A DNA stretch of 64,000 nt from Lutibaculum baratangense AMV1 (GTDB taxonomy: Bacteria > Pseudomonadota > Alphaproteobacteria > Rhizobiales > Tepidamorphaceae). Shown here piece after piece: positions 35,503 to 43,884 of the stretch. Where the stretch lies: NCBI RefSeq assembly GCF_000496075.1, contig NZ_AWXZ01000017.1, positions 186,001-250,000 of the forward strand. Direction: 5' to 3'. The notes under the pieces were generated by a model. The model was given only the letters and a program-made list of their open reading frames with translations. It had not been told where the DNA came from and searched no databases. The position numbers and the translations under genes were made by a program. The stretch's first letter is position 1. Each line of letters opens with the position of its first letter.

Positions 35503-37785
35503 CTACCCGCCGATGTCGTAGGCCGCGATCGAGGCGATGTTCACGAGGTCGCTGTCGGTGGCGCCCATCGGCGCGATCTGCACCGCCCTGTCGAGCCCGA
35601 CGAGGAGCGGGCCCAGCACCCGCGAGCCGCCGAGCGCCTTCAGGAGCTTCGTCGAGATCGAGGCGGAATGGATCGCCGGCATGACGAGCACGTTCGCCGG
35701 GCCCGAGAGGCGGCAGAACGGGTAGGACGCCATGAGGTCGGGATCGAGCGCCACGTCGGCGCCCATCTCGCCGTCATACTCGAAATCGACCTTGCGGCGG
35801 TCGAGGATGCGCACGGCCTCCCGCATCTTCTCCGAGCGCTCGCTGTCGGGGTTGCCGAAGGTCGAGTACGCCACCATCGCGACGCGCGGCCGGTAGCCGA
35901 GCCTCCTGGCGGCGGCGGCCGCCTCGACGGCGATCTCCGCGATCTCCTCGGCTTCGGGCATCTCGTGGATCGCGGTGTCGGCGACGAGGACGGTGCGGCC
36001 CCGCGCGACGATCAGCGAGACGCCGATGACCCGGTGGCCGGGCTTCTCGTCGATCACGAGGCGGACGTCGCGCACGGCGGCGGCGTAGTTGCGCGTGACC
36101 CCCGTCACGAGCGCGTCGGCGTCGCCCATCGCGACCATGGAGGCTGCGAAGACGTTGCGGTCGGTGTTCACGAGCCTCGTGCAGTCGCGCAGCAGATAGC
36201 CCTGCCGCTGCAGCCGGACGTAGAGCCGCTCGGCATATGCCGTGCGGCGGTCGGAGACGCGGGCGTTGACGATCTCGATTCCCTCGCGCGCCGACAGGCC
36301 CATGTGGTCCATCGTGCGCTCGATCTCCTCGTTCCGGCCGACGAGGATCGGCTGCCCGAGGCCCGCCTGGGAGAAGGCGGCGGCGGCCCGGATGACCTGC
36401 TCCTCCTCGCCTTCCGCGAAGACGACGCGCTTCATCGCCTGCCGGTTCGAGCCGCGGACCTGGGTCAGCATGCCGGCGAGCGGATTGCGCCGGACGGCCA
36501 GGCGCTCGTGATAGGCGTCGAAATCGTCGATCGGCTTGCGCGCGACGCCCGATTCCATGGCGGCCTTCGCAACCGCCGGCGGAACGGCGCTCAGGAGGCG
36601 CGAGTCGAACGGCGCGGGGATCAGATATTCGCGGCCGTAGCGGGGGCGCTGGCCGCGATAGGCCGCCGCCACCTCGTCGGGCACGTCCTCGCGGGCGAGC
36701 TCCGCCAGGGCCCGCGCGGCGGCGATCTTCATCTCGTCGTTGATCGTCGTCGCCCGCACGTCGAGCGCGCCGCGAAAGATGTAGGGAAAGCCCAGCACGT
36801 TGTTTATCTGGTTCGGGTAGTCCGAACGGCCCGTCGCCATGATGGCGTCGCCGCGGATCTCGGCGACCTCCTCCGGCGTGATCTCGGGATCCGGGTTCGC
36901 CATGGCGAAGATGATCGGGTTCTCCGCCATCGAGCGCACCATGTCGGCCGTGACCGCGCCCTTGACGGAGAGGCCGAAGAAGACGTCCGCCCCGTTCATG
37001 GCGTCCTCGAGCGTGCGCGCGTTCGTGTCGACGGCGTGCTCCTCCTTCCAGCGGTTCATCCCCTGCTCGCGGCCCTTGTAGACCACGCCCCGCGTGTCGC
37101 AGAGGAGGACGTTCTCGTGCCGGAAGCCGAGCGACTTCAGTAGCCTGAGGCAGGCGATGCCGGCCGCCCCGGCGCCGTTGCAGACGAGCTTCGTGTCCTC
37201 GATCTTCCGGCCCGTCAGCTCGAGCGCGTTCAGGAGCCCCGCGGTCGCGATGATCGCGGTGCCGTGCTGGTCGTCGTGGAAGACCGGTATGTCGAGCTTC
37301 TCGCGCAGGGCCTCCTCGATGACGAAGCACTCCGGCGCCTTGATGTCCTCGAGGTTGATCCCACCGAAGGACAGGCCCAGGAGCCGGACGCAGTCGATGA
37401 TCTCCTGCGGGTTCTCCGAGTTCACCTCAAGGTCGATCGAATCGATGTCGGCGAAGCGCTTGAAGAGCACCGCCTTGCCCTCCATCACGGGCTTGGCGGC
37501 CAGCGCGCCGAGATTGCCGAGGCCGAGGATCGCCGTCCCGTTCGTGACCACGGCCACGAAGTTGCCCTTGGTCGTCAGCTCGAAGGCGAGGTCGGGATCG
37601 GCGGCGATGGCCTGCACGGGCACGGCCACGCCCGGCGAATAGGCGAGCGAGAGGTCGCGCTGCGTCGCCATCGGCTTCGTGGCCTGGATCTCGAGCTTGC
37701 CCGGCCGGCCGTGCGCGTGGAAGTTCAGCGCGTCCTGGTCCGTGAAGCTCGGCCGTTCGCGGCCGCCGGTCTTTTGCTGCGTCAT
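35503..37785 (-). CDS. malic enzyme with phosphotransacetylase-like domain
   Basis: A 760-residue enzyme that oxidatively decarboxylates malate to pyruvate. The N-terminal 430 residues are malic enzyme (HGRPGKLEIQ, FHDDQHGTA, NGAGAAGIACL, IFAMANPDPE); the C-terminal 320 residues resemble phosphate acetyltransferase and are regulatory in rhizobial Dme/Tme. The ATG at 37785 (MTQQKTGG) with GAGGGA upstream gives the usual length; upstream in-frame ATGs lack support. The cofactor (NAD or NADP) cannot be read with confidence. Confidence 0.92.
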   Translation of the reverse strand: MTQQKTGGRERPSFTDQDALNFHAHGRPGKLEIQATKPMATQRDLSLAYSPGVAVPVQAIAADPDLAFELTTKGNFVAVVTNGTAILGLGNLGALAAKPVMEGKAVLFKRFADIDSIDLEVNSENPQEIIDCVRLLGLSFGGINLEDIKAPECFVIEEALREKLDIPVFHDDQHGTAIIATAGLLNALELTGRKIEDTKLVCNGAGAAGIACLRLLKSLGFRHENVLLCDTRGVVYKGREQGMNRWKEEHAVDTNARTLEDAMNGADVFFGLSVKGAVTADMVRSMAENPIIFAMANPDPEITPEEVAEIRGDAIMATGRSDYPNQINNVLGFPYIFRGALDVRATTINDEMKIAAARALAELAREDVPDEVAAAYRGQRPRYGREYLIPAPFDSRLLSAVPPAVAKAAMESGVARKPIDDFDAYHERLAVRRNPLAGMLTQVRGSNRQAMKRVVFAEGEEEQVIRAAAAFSQAGLGQPILVGRNEEIERTMDHMGLSAREGIEIVNARVSDRRTAYAERLYVRLQRQGYLLRDCTRLVNTDRNVFAASMVAMGDADALVTGVTRNYAAAVRDVRLVIDEKPGHRVIGVSLIVARGRTVLVADTAIHEMPEAEEIAEIAVEAAAAARRLGYRPRVAMVAYSTFGNPDSERSEKMREAVRILDRRKVDFEYDGEMGADVALDPDLMASYPFCRLSGPANVLVMPAIHSASISTKLLKALGGSRVLGPLLVGLDRAVQIAPMGATDSDLVNIASIAAYDIGG

Positions 37786-37872
37786 CTTGGGGTCCCTCGC
37801 CTTCCGTCGCGTCGTGCTCATCAACCTCTGGGGGAGGCGGACGATATGGGGCGGGCGGACGCGGTTCAAGCT

Positions 37873-37890
37873 GGCGCCTTCGAAGGCGCC
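37873..37890. repeat. 18-bp perfect palindrome between malic enzyme and infC
   Basis: GGCGCCTTCGAAGGCGCC reads the same on both strands and would form an 8-bp RNA hairpin. It lies 88 bp upstream of the malic enzyme start and 129 bp upstream of infC. A near copy missing one T occurs in the rpmI leader (41546-41560). Role unknown. Confidence 0.5.
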
Positions 37891-37897
37891 GAATTCC

Positions 37898-37928
37898 TTG
37901 ACTTCCCTCACATCCCGAACGATCTTAT
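37898..37928 (+). promoter_or_regulatory. possible infC promoter
   Basis: TTGACT at 37898-37903 is a good -35; the -10 is weak (TCTTAT at 37923-37928 is spaced 19 bp). It is the best candidate in the 233-bp divergent region between the malic enzyme gene and infC. Confidence 0.3.
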
Positions 37929-38018
37929 TCACTGCGCCTCGCGGCAGCCGTCGCGGGCGCTTTTCGTCATGCCGGTCCCGAATGCCGGCATCGCCGCAAC
38001 GGTAGAGGAGCTACAGCG

Positions 38019-38558
38019 ATCGCCCGTCGTCCCATGAAAGCCGCGCCGGTCCAGAAGGAAGGGCCGCGCGTCAACGATGAAATCGACTCCCCGCGGGTCC
38101 AGCTGATCGACCACACCGGCGAGAACCACGGTCAGATCAGCATCCAGGAAGCGCTCGACATCGCCGCCGAGGCGGGCCTCGACCTCGTGGAGGTCGTGCC
38201 GAACGCGCAGCCGCCCGTCGTGAAGATCCTCGATTTCGGCAAGTACAAGTACCAGTCGCAGAAAAAGGCCGCCGAGGCCCGCAAGAAGCAGCGGACCGTC
38301 GAGGTCAAGGAAATCAAGATGCGGCCGAACATCGACACCCACGACTACGAGGTGAAGATGAAGGCTATGCGGCGGTTCTTCGACGAAGGCGACAAGGTCA
38401 AGGTGACGCTGCGCTTCCGTGGCCGCGAGATGGCGCATCAGGAGCTCGGGATGCAGCTCCTCCAGCGGGTGAAGGGCGAGACCGAGGAGTATGCCAAGGT
38501 CGAGGCCGAGCCGAAGCTCGAGGGCCGCCAGATGATCATGGTGCTCGCACCGCGCTGA
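38019..38558 (+). CDS. infC: translation initiation factor IF-3, probable ATC start
   Basis: A 179-residue IF-3 that keeps ribosomal subunits apart and checks the start codon. Both domains are present ([14 protein letters not shown], then [16 protein letters not shown]). The start is assigned to ATC at 38019: GAGGAG ends 8 bases upstream, and the extra residues (M)ARRP give the N-terminus seen in alphaproteobacterial IF-3. The ATG at 38034 is 23 bases from that site and has no other. Rare start codons are the known basis of infC autoregulation. Confidence 0.88.
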   Translation: MARRPMKAAPVQKEGPRVNDEIDSPRVQLIDHTGENHGQISIQEALDIAAEAGLDLVEVVPNAQPPVVKILDFGKYKYQSQKKAAEARKKQRTVEVKEIKMRPNIDTHDYEVKMKAMRRFFDEGDKVKVTLRFRGREMAHQELGMQLLQRVKGETEEYAKVEAEPKLEGRQMIMVLAPR

Positions 38559-38566
38559 GGTGTCCC

Positions 38567-39217
38567 GTGGCTGCGATACAGCCTCCGATCGCGGGCGGCG
38601 ACGAGAGCGCCGCCCTTCAGCTTCTCCAGCGCCGCCGGAAGGTGTTTCTGGCTGGCCTGTGCACGGTAGCACTTCTCTTCTCCCTGCTCGGCGCACCCGG
38701 CATTCCGGCCGGGAGCTATCCGCACGAATGGATCGAGTATGGCGGGATGCTGCTGATCGGCGTCTGCATCCTCGGCCGTGTCTGGGCGACGCTCTATATC
38801 GGCGGACGAAAGAAGACGGAGCTCGTGCGACACGGGCCCTATTCGCTGTGTCGGAATCCGCTTTATCTGTTCTCCTTCCTCGGAGCCGCGGGCCTCGGCG
38901 CCCTCTTCGGCAGCCTGATCTTCAGCCTCGTCCTCCTCGCGGGCTGCTGGGCGGTGTTCCACCTCGTGACGATCCGGGAGGAGCGCTTCCTGCGGAGCCG
39001 CTTCGGCCAGGCCTACGAAGAGTATTGCCGGGAAGTACCGCGCTTCCTGCCGCGCTTCGCAGGGTGGCGGGATCTGGGGACGGTCGAGGCGAGCCCCCGG
39101 CTCGTCCTCGTGGCGATGCGCGACAGCTCGGTCTTCCTCGCCGCGGTGCCGGTGGCCGAGGGCATCGAGTATCTCCACCAGGCGGGCCTTCTGCCCACGC
39201 TCTTCCAGCTCGTCTGA
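38567..39217 (+). CDS. isoprenylcysteine carboxyl methyltransferase-like membrane protein
   Basis: A 216-residue integral membrane protein with four or five helices and the ICMT/PEMT-type motif RHGPYSLCRNPLYLFSFL followed by REERFLRSRFGQAYEEYC. Such proteins methylate small acceptors using SAM; the bacterial substrate is unknown. The start is GTG at 38567, 8 bp after infC, so it is probably co-transcribed. GAGGTG precedes it. Confidence 0.8.
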   Translation: MAAIQPPIAGGDESAALQLLQRRRKVFLAGLCTVALLFSLLGAPGIPAGSYPHEWIEYGGMLLIGVCILGRVWATLYIGGRKKTELVRHGPYSLCRNPLYLFSFLGAAGLGALFGSLIFSLVLLAGCWAVFHLVTIREERFLRSRFGQAYEEYCREVPRFLPRFAGWRDLGTVEASPRLVLVAMRDSSVFLAAVPVAEGIEYLHQAGLLPTLFQLV

Positions 39218-39244
39218 CGGCGGCTCGCGGCGACGCTCCCGCCT

Positions 39245-41335
39245 TCAGGCGGCGCCGCGGATGCCTGCCGCGGCGGGCACCGCCGACGCGACGCCCTCCC
39301 CCTCATCCGCAACGCGCCGAGGCCCCCCATGCGCCGGCAGGTCTTCGACCGGCATCGGGCGGCCCATGAGGAAGCCCTGCGCACCGTCGCATCTCTCCGC
39401 CTTCAGCAGATCGAGCTGCGCCTTCGTCTCGATCCCCTCCGCCAGCACCGCGATCGTCAGGCTGCGGCCGAGGGCGGTGACGGCGCGGACGATCGCGAGG
39501 GACTGGGCGTCGGTGCAGACATCCTGGACGAACGAACGGTCGAGCTTGATCTTGTCGAACGGGAAGCTCCGCAACGTCTCGAGGGACGAGTACCCGGTCC
39601 CGAAATCGTCGAGCGCCACGCTCACGCCGAGCGCCTTGATCTGCCGGATGGCGTGGAGCGAGCGCGCCCGGTCGCGGATGAGCGCCGTCTCCGTCAGCTC
39701 GAGCTCGAGGCGCGCAGGGCTGAGGCCCGAGGAGACGAGCACCTCGTGCACGAGGTGCGGCAGATTGGCGTCGACGAGCTGCACGGCCGAGAGGTTGACC
39801 GCCACGCCGTAGGGCGGGCTCCACCGCGCCGCGTCGGCGCAGGCCCGCCGGAGCACCCATTCGCCGAGCTCCAGGATCAGGCCGCTCTCCTCGGCGAGCG
39901 GAATGAACTCGTCGGGCGGCACCAGGCCGCGCACGGGGTGGCGCCAGCGCAGGAGGGCCTCGTAGCCCATGATCTCGCCTGTCTCGACCGAGGTCTGCAC
40001 CTGGTAATGGACGGCGAGACTGTCGGTGTCGATCGCGGCGCGCAGGTCCCTCGCCAGCATCCGGCGCTCGCGCACGAACTGGCCCATCTCGGTGTCGTAG
40101 AAGCAGACGCTGTCCTGGCCGGCGCCCTTTGCCCGATACATCGCGAGGTCGGCGTTGCGCACCAGCACGTCCGCGTCCGCCCCGTCGCGGGGATAGACCG
40201 CGACGCCGAGGCCCGCCCCGAGCGAGACGCTGCGTCCGCCGACGTCGAGCGGCGTGGTGAGCATCGCCTCGATCTCCCGCGTCGCGCGGCGAAGCTCGTC
40301 CTGCGTGTCGAACGGCAGCGCCACGAAGAACTCGTCTCCGCCGACCCGCGCGAAGCACGCCTCCGCCCGCTCGAACTCGCGCATGCGCGCGGCAAGCGCG
40401 CACAGAGCTTCGTCACCGGCCTCGTGGCCGAACGTGTCGTTCAACTCCTTGAAACGGTCGAGGTCGATTCCGATCAGCGCGCAGGATGTCTGACCGGACC
40501 GGCAGTCAGCCACCAGGCGCTCGAGATGCGTCGCGAACTGCGTCCGGTTCGGCAGGCCCGTGAGCGGATCGTGGAGCGCCATGTGACGGAGCTGCTCGCT
40601 CGATTCCGCGCGCGTCCTGGACTCGATGAGCTGGCTCGTGATGCCGGTGCCGACGATGATGAAGCCGACGAGCGCGACCGCGAGCGCCATGGCGCGGAAG
40701 GCCTCGCTGTCCGCGCCGACACCCGCGCCGGGCAGCGGAGAGACCTCGAAGGCCGCCATGCCGGTGAAGTGCAGCGTGACGATCGCCGTGACGAGAAGGC
40801 CGGGCGCGACGTGGCGGGCCCACCCCCGCCGCAGGCGGGCGGCCGCGCAGGTGAAGGCGGCGCCGAAGCCGCTCGCCAGCGCGATCGACGCCACGACGTG
40901 GTCCGCCCGCCACGAGACGATGCCGTCGACCCGGTAGGCGAACATGCCGGTGTAGTGCATCGCCGCGATCGACAGTCCGAGGACCGCGCCGCCGACCGGA
41001 AGGAAGGCCGTTCCGCCTCGTCCCGCCGCGGCGAGAGCGAAGCCGGCGGAAGCACCGATCACCGCGACCAGAACCGACAGCACGGTCAGCGTCGCATCGA
41101 AGGTGACGGGCGCCGGAGGCGCGTAACCGAGCATCGCGATGAAGTGCGTCGACCAGATGGCCGAGCCGGCGCAGACGCCGGTCAGGAAGACCCATCCGGC
41201 CCGGGACAGGCCGCCGCAGCCGAATGCCTGACGGAAGAGACCCGTCGTCGCGAGAGCCCCGAGGAAGCAGACGAGCGAGGCGAGCGCGACCAGATAGAGG
41301 TTGTGCTCGTAGATGAGACAGCCGACGACACGCAA
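39245..41335 (-). CDS. MHYT-GGDEF-EAL cyclic-di-GMP enzyme
   Basis: A 696-residue membrane protein. The N-terminal seven-helix MHYT sensor has three repeats ([29 protein letters not shown]), proposed to bind metal and sense O2, CO or NO. A GGDEF cyclase domain follows with intact GGDEF (RVGGDEFF), then an EAL phosphodiesterase with [21 protein letters not shown] and EGIET. Both catalytic sites look active. The start is taken as TTG at 41335 (MRVVGCL, the family N-terminus); a TTG at 41371 is possible. It separates infC from rpmI-rplT. Confidence 0.9.
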   Translation of the reverse strand: MRVVGCLIYEHNLYLVALASLVCFLGALATTGLFRQAFGCGGLSRAGWVFLTGVCAGSAIWSTHFIAMLGYAPPAPVTFDATLTVLSVLVAVIGASAGFALAAAGRGGTAFLPVGGAVLGLSIAAMHYTGMFAYRVDGIVSWRADHVVASIALASGFGAAFTCAAARLRRGWARHVAPGLLVTAIVTLHFTGMAAFEVSPLPGAGVGADSEAFRAMALAVALVGFIIVGTGITSQLIESRTRAESSEQLRHMALHDPLTGLPNRTQFATHLERLVADCRSGQTSCALIGIDLDRFKELNDTFGHEAGDEALCALAARMREFERAEACFARVGGDEFFVALPFDTQDELRRATREIEAMLTTPLDVGGRSVSLGAGLGVAVYPRDGADADVLVRNADLAMYRAKGAGQDSVCFYDTEMGQFVRERRMLARDLRAAIDTDSLAVHYQVQTSVETGEIMGYEALLRWRHPVRGLVPPDEFIPLAEESGLILELGEWVLRRACADAARWSPPYGVAVNLSAVQLVDANLPHLVHEVLVSSGLSPARLELELTETALIRDRARSLHAIRQIKALGVSVALDDFGTGYSSLETLRSFPFDKIKLDRSFVQDVCTDAQSLAIVRAVTALGRSLTIAVLAEGIETKAQLDLLKAERCDGAQGFLMGRPMPVEDLPAHGGPRRVADEGEGVASAVPAAAGIRGAA

Positions 41336-41433
41336 ACCCTCTACTCCGGCGATCGGGGCCCTAAGTCGCAACAGCCGTAGCCCGGAACGGGTTAAGACGA
41401 GGTACCCGGCCCGTCGCCGGGCACGCGCCGATG

Positions 41434-41462
41434 TTGCGCTGGCCCTTCGCTCCCGCTATAAA
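41434..41462 (+). promoter_or_regulatory. rpmI-rplT promoter
   Basis: TTGCGC (41434-41439) and TATAAA (41457-41462) are exactly 17 bp apart, the best sigma-70-like promoter in the window. Transcription would start near 41469. Confidence 0.75.
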
Positions 41463-41468
41463 GCGCGC

Positions 41469-41597
41469 CTCACTCGAGCGGTCCGGCGACCAAGGGCATG
41501 CCGTGGCTGCTCAGAATGCTCAAGCAATTCACGTTCGACGCGACAGCGCCTCGAAGGCGCCGCCTCCTCGGCGTGGCAGTTTCAGGAGACGAGCAAA
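41469..41597 (+). promoter_or_regulatory. leader of the rpmI-rplT mRNA
   Basis: A leader of roughly 130 nt precedes rpmI. It contains the hairpin GCGCCT-CGA-AGGCGC at 41546-41560. L20 represses its own operon through such leaders in other bacteria; a comparable role here is inference, as I did not recognise a specific L20-binding fold. Confidence 0.35.
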
Positions 41598-41840
41598 ATG
41601 CCCAAGCTCAAGACGAAGTCGAGCGCCAAGAAGCGCTTCAAGATGACGGCCTCCGGCCGGGTCAAGGCCCAGCCCGCTGGCAAGCGCCACGGCATGATCA
41701 AGCGCACCACGAAGTTCATCCGCCAGGCCCGCGGCACGTTCGTGCTGTCTGAGGCGGATGCCGGCATCGTGCGCCAGTTCATGCCCTACGCCCGCACGAA
41801 GCGTCGCAAGTCGACCGCTTCCGAGCCCAGCCAGGACTAA
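41598..41840 (+). CDS. rpmI: 50S ribosomal protein L35
   Basis: An 80-residue basic protein beginning [15 protein letters not shown] with the family segment [24 protein letters not shown] lies nine bases before the ATG. It starts the rpmI-rplT operon; the C-terminal extension ([12 protein letters not shown]) is slightly longer than in enterobacteria. Confidence 0.97.
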   Translation: MPKLKTKSSAKKRFKMTASGRVKAQPAGKRHGMIKRTTKFIRQARGTFVLSEADAGIVRQFMPYARTKRRKSTASEPSQD

Positions 41841-41852
41841 GGAGAGCCCGCC

Positions 41853-42209
41853 ATGGCACGTGTGAAGAGGGGCGTCACCGCCCACGCGCGTCACAAGAAG
41901 GTCCTGAAGAAGGCCTCCGGCTATTACGGCCGCCGCAACAACACGATCCGCGTCGCGATGCAGGCGGTCGACAAGGCCGGCCAGTACGCCTATCGCGACC
42001 GCCGCAACAAGAAGCGCGTGTTCCGCAGCCTGTGGATCCAGCGCATCAACGCCGCCGCGCGCGAGAACGGCATGACCTACGGCCGATTTATCGAGGGCCT
42101 CGGAAAGGCCGGCGTCGAGATCGACCGCAAGGTGCTCGCCGACATCGCCGTGCACGAGCCCGCGGCCTTCGCGGCCCTCGTCGAGCAGGCGAAGAAGGCG
42201 ATCGCCTGA
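41853..42209 (+). CDS. rplT: 50S ribosomal protein L20
   Basis: A 118-residue L20, an early assembly protein that binds 23S rRNA. It starts [19 protein letters not shown] and contains [12 protein letters not shown] and [13 protein letters not shown]. It lies 12 bp after rpmI with AAGGAGAG between them. Confidence 0.98.
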   Translation: MARVKRGVTAHARHKKVLKKASGYYGRRNNTIRVAMQAVDKAGQYAYRDRRNKKRVFRSLWIQRINAAARENGMTYGRFIEGLGKAGVEIDRKVLADIAVHEPAAFAALVEQAKKAIA

Positions 42210-42240
42210 AGCGAGGTCTCTCCGGCACTTCCGGGGCCAG

Positions 42241-42279
42241 CCGTCCGCGTGTAACCACTCACGCGGACGGTTTCGCTTT
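42241..42279 (+). terminator. terminator after rplT
   Basis: An 11-bp perfect stem CCGTCCGCGTG / CACGCGGACGG (42241-42251 with 42260-42270), 8-nt loop, then TTTCGCTTT. It separates rplT from pheS. An attenuator is possible, but I see no Phe-rich leader peptide. Confidence 0.75.
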
Positions 42280-42364
42280 GGCCTCGAGGGATGATCGCCC
42301 CGACCTTTCCCCTCGAACGGCCGACAGACGCTGAACGACGGGAAAGACGGGAGACGTTTTGAAG

Positions 42365-43447
42365 ATGTCCGAGATCGAGCAGCTCGAAGCCGATCTTAAA
42401 CGACGCATCGACGGTGCCGACAGCGAGGCCGCGCTCGAGAAGGTGCGCGTCGAGGCGCTCGGCAAGAAGGGCTCCGTCAGCGAGCTCCTGAAGGGCCTCG
42501 GGAAGATGAGCCCCGACGAGCGCAAGGTCATGGGGCCGGCGCTGAACGGCCTGAAGGACCGGCTGAACGACGGGATCGCCGCCCGGCGGCAGACCCTCAA
42601 GGCCCAGGAGCTCGAGCGCCGGCTCGCCACCGAGACGGTCGACGTGACCCTGCCGGTGCAGGAGAGCGCGCTCGCCCTCGGCCGGATCCATCCCGTGAGC
42701 CAGGTGATAGACGAGCTGACGGCGATCTTCGCCGACATGGGCTTCGCGGTCGCCGAAGGTCCTCACATCGAGGACGACTTCCACAACTTCACCGCGCTCA
42801 ACATCCCGGCCGACCACCCGGCGCGGGCGGAGATGGACACGTTCTACTTCCCCGCCAAGGAAGACGGCACGCGCAGGCTCCTGCGCACGCACACGAGCCC
42901 GGTGCAGATCCGCACGATGGTGCATCACGAGCCGCCGATCCGCATCATCGCGCCCGGACGCGTCTATCGCTCCGACTACGACCAGACCCACACGCCGATG
43001 TTCCACCAGGTCGAGGGCCTCGTCATCGACGAGAAGGCGCATCTGGGGCACCTCAAATGGGTCCTGCAGGAGTTCCTGAAGGCGTTCTTCGAGGTCGACG
43101 ACGTGAAGATGCGCTTCCGCGCCTCGCACTTCCCCTTCACCGAGCCGTCGATGGAGGTCGACATCAACTGCGACCGCTCCGGCCGCGAGATCCGCATCGG
43201 CGAGGGCGACGACTGGCTCGAGATCCTCGGCTGCGGCATGGTCCACCCGAACGTGCTCAGGGCCTGCAAGCTCGACCCCGAGCGCTACCAGGGCTTCGCC
43301 TGGGGCATGGGGATCGACCGCATCGCCATGCTGAAATACGGCCTGCCCGACCTTCGCGCCTTCTTCTCCGGGGACCTTCGCTGGCTGAGGCACTACGGCT
43401 TCGCCACGCTCGACATGCCGTCTCTCGCCGGAGGACTGAGCCGATGA
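42365..43447 (+). CDS. pheS: phenylalanyl-tRNA synthetase alpha subunit
   Basis: A 360-residue class II synthetase subunit carrying the active site. Visible are the N-terminal coiled tRNA-binding arm, motif 2 ([19 protein letters not shown]), FHQVEGLV and motif 3 ([17 protein letters not shown]). The ATG at 42365 lies ten bases after GGGAGA, better than a TTG six bases earlier. Its stop overlaps the start of the inserted small gene (ATGA) instead of pheT. Confidence 0.97.
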   Translation: MSEIEQLEADLKRRIDGADSEAALEKVRVEALGKKGSVSELLKGLGKMSPDERKVMGPALNGLKDRLNDGIAARRQTLKAQELERRLATETVDVTLPVQESALALGRIHPVSQVIDELTAIFADMGFAVAEGPHIEDDFHNFTALNIPADHPARAEMDTFYFPAKEDGTRRLLRTHTSPVQIRTMVHHEPPIRIIAPGRVYRSDYDQTHTPMFHQVEGLVIDEKAHLGHLKWVLQEFLKAFFEVDDVKMRFRASHFPFTEPSMEVDINCDRSGREIRIGEGDDWLEILGCGMVHPNVLRACKLDPERYQGFAWGMGIDRIAMLKYGLPDLRAFFSGDLRWLRHYGFATLDMPSLAGGLSR

Positions 43448-43884
43448 ACGCGGCAGTCCTGACAGCACTAATTGCCCTTGTTTCATCCGTGGTGGGAGGT
43501 GCAATAGTTGCCGCAGTGAATCACCACTACTCTGTTAAAGAAGATTTGCATGCCAGGAGACTCGATCTGAGTGTCGACCGCTTGTCTGAGGCGTATATGT
43601 TCATGCTTCTTAATCTGACAATCGATAAAGATAAGCACCGAGAATATCAAATACATCTGGCTAACATACAGTTATTTGGAAGCCCTACCACAGTTTCACT
43701 AACTAACAACTTGATGCGGCGTCAAGCAGGCGAACCTGTAGATGTGACTACGGGAGCCCTACTTTCTGATATACTAAATTCTATTCGGAATGATCTGGGT
43801 CTTGATCGCATCGACACCGCCGATCTTGTGAGGTTGAACCTCGGGGACGAGGTCGACTTGCTCAAGAGGGAATCAAGTAAATGA
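43444..43884 (+). CDS. small membrane protein of unknown function inserted between pheS and pheT
   Basis: A 146-residue protein I cannot name. Residues about 3-26 form one membrane helix ([20 protein letters not shown]), followed by a charged helical cytosolic part with IQLFGS near residue 77 and IRNDLGL near residue 119; small anchored hypothetical proteins with such a pattern exist widely. GC is about 47% by hand count, far below pheS and pheT, and codons such as ATA, AAT and TTA are frequent, suggesting transfer. Both ends overlap by ATGA: 4 bp with pheS and 4 bp with pheT, so it is expressed with them. Confidence 0.85.
   Translation: MNAAVLTALIALVSSVVGGAIVAAVNHHYSVKEDLHARRLDLSVDRLSEAYMFMLLNLTIDKDKHREYQIHLANIQLFGSPTTVSLTNNLMRRQAGEPVDVTTGALLSDILNSIRNDLGLDRIDTADLVRLNLGDEVDLLKRESSK

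Noticed and set aside
38034-38558. infC starting at the ATG at 38034
   Set aside because: No ribosome-binding sequence at a usable distance; ATC at 38019 has one at 8 bases and gives the family N-terminus.
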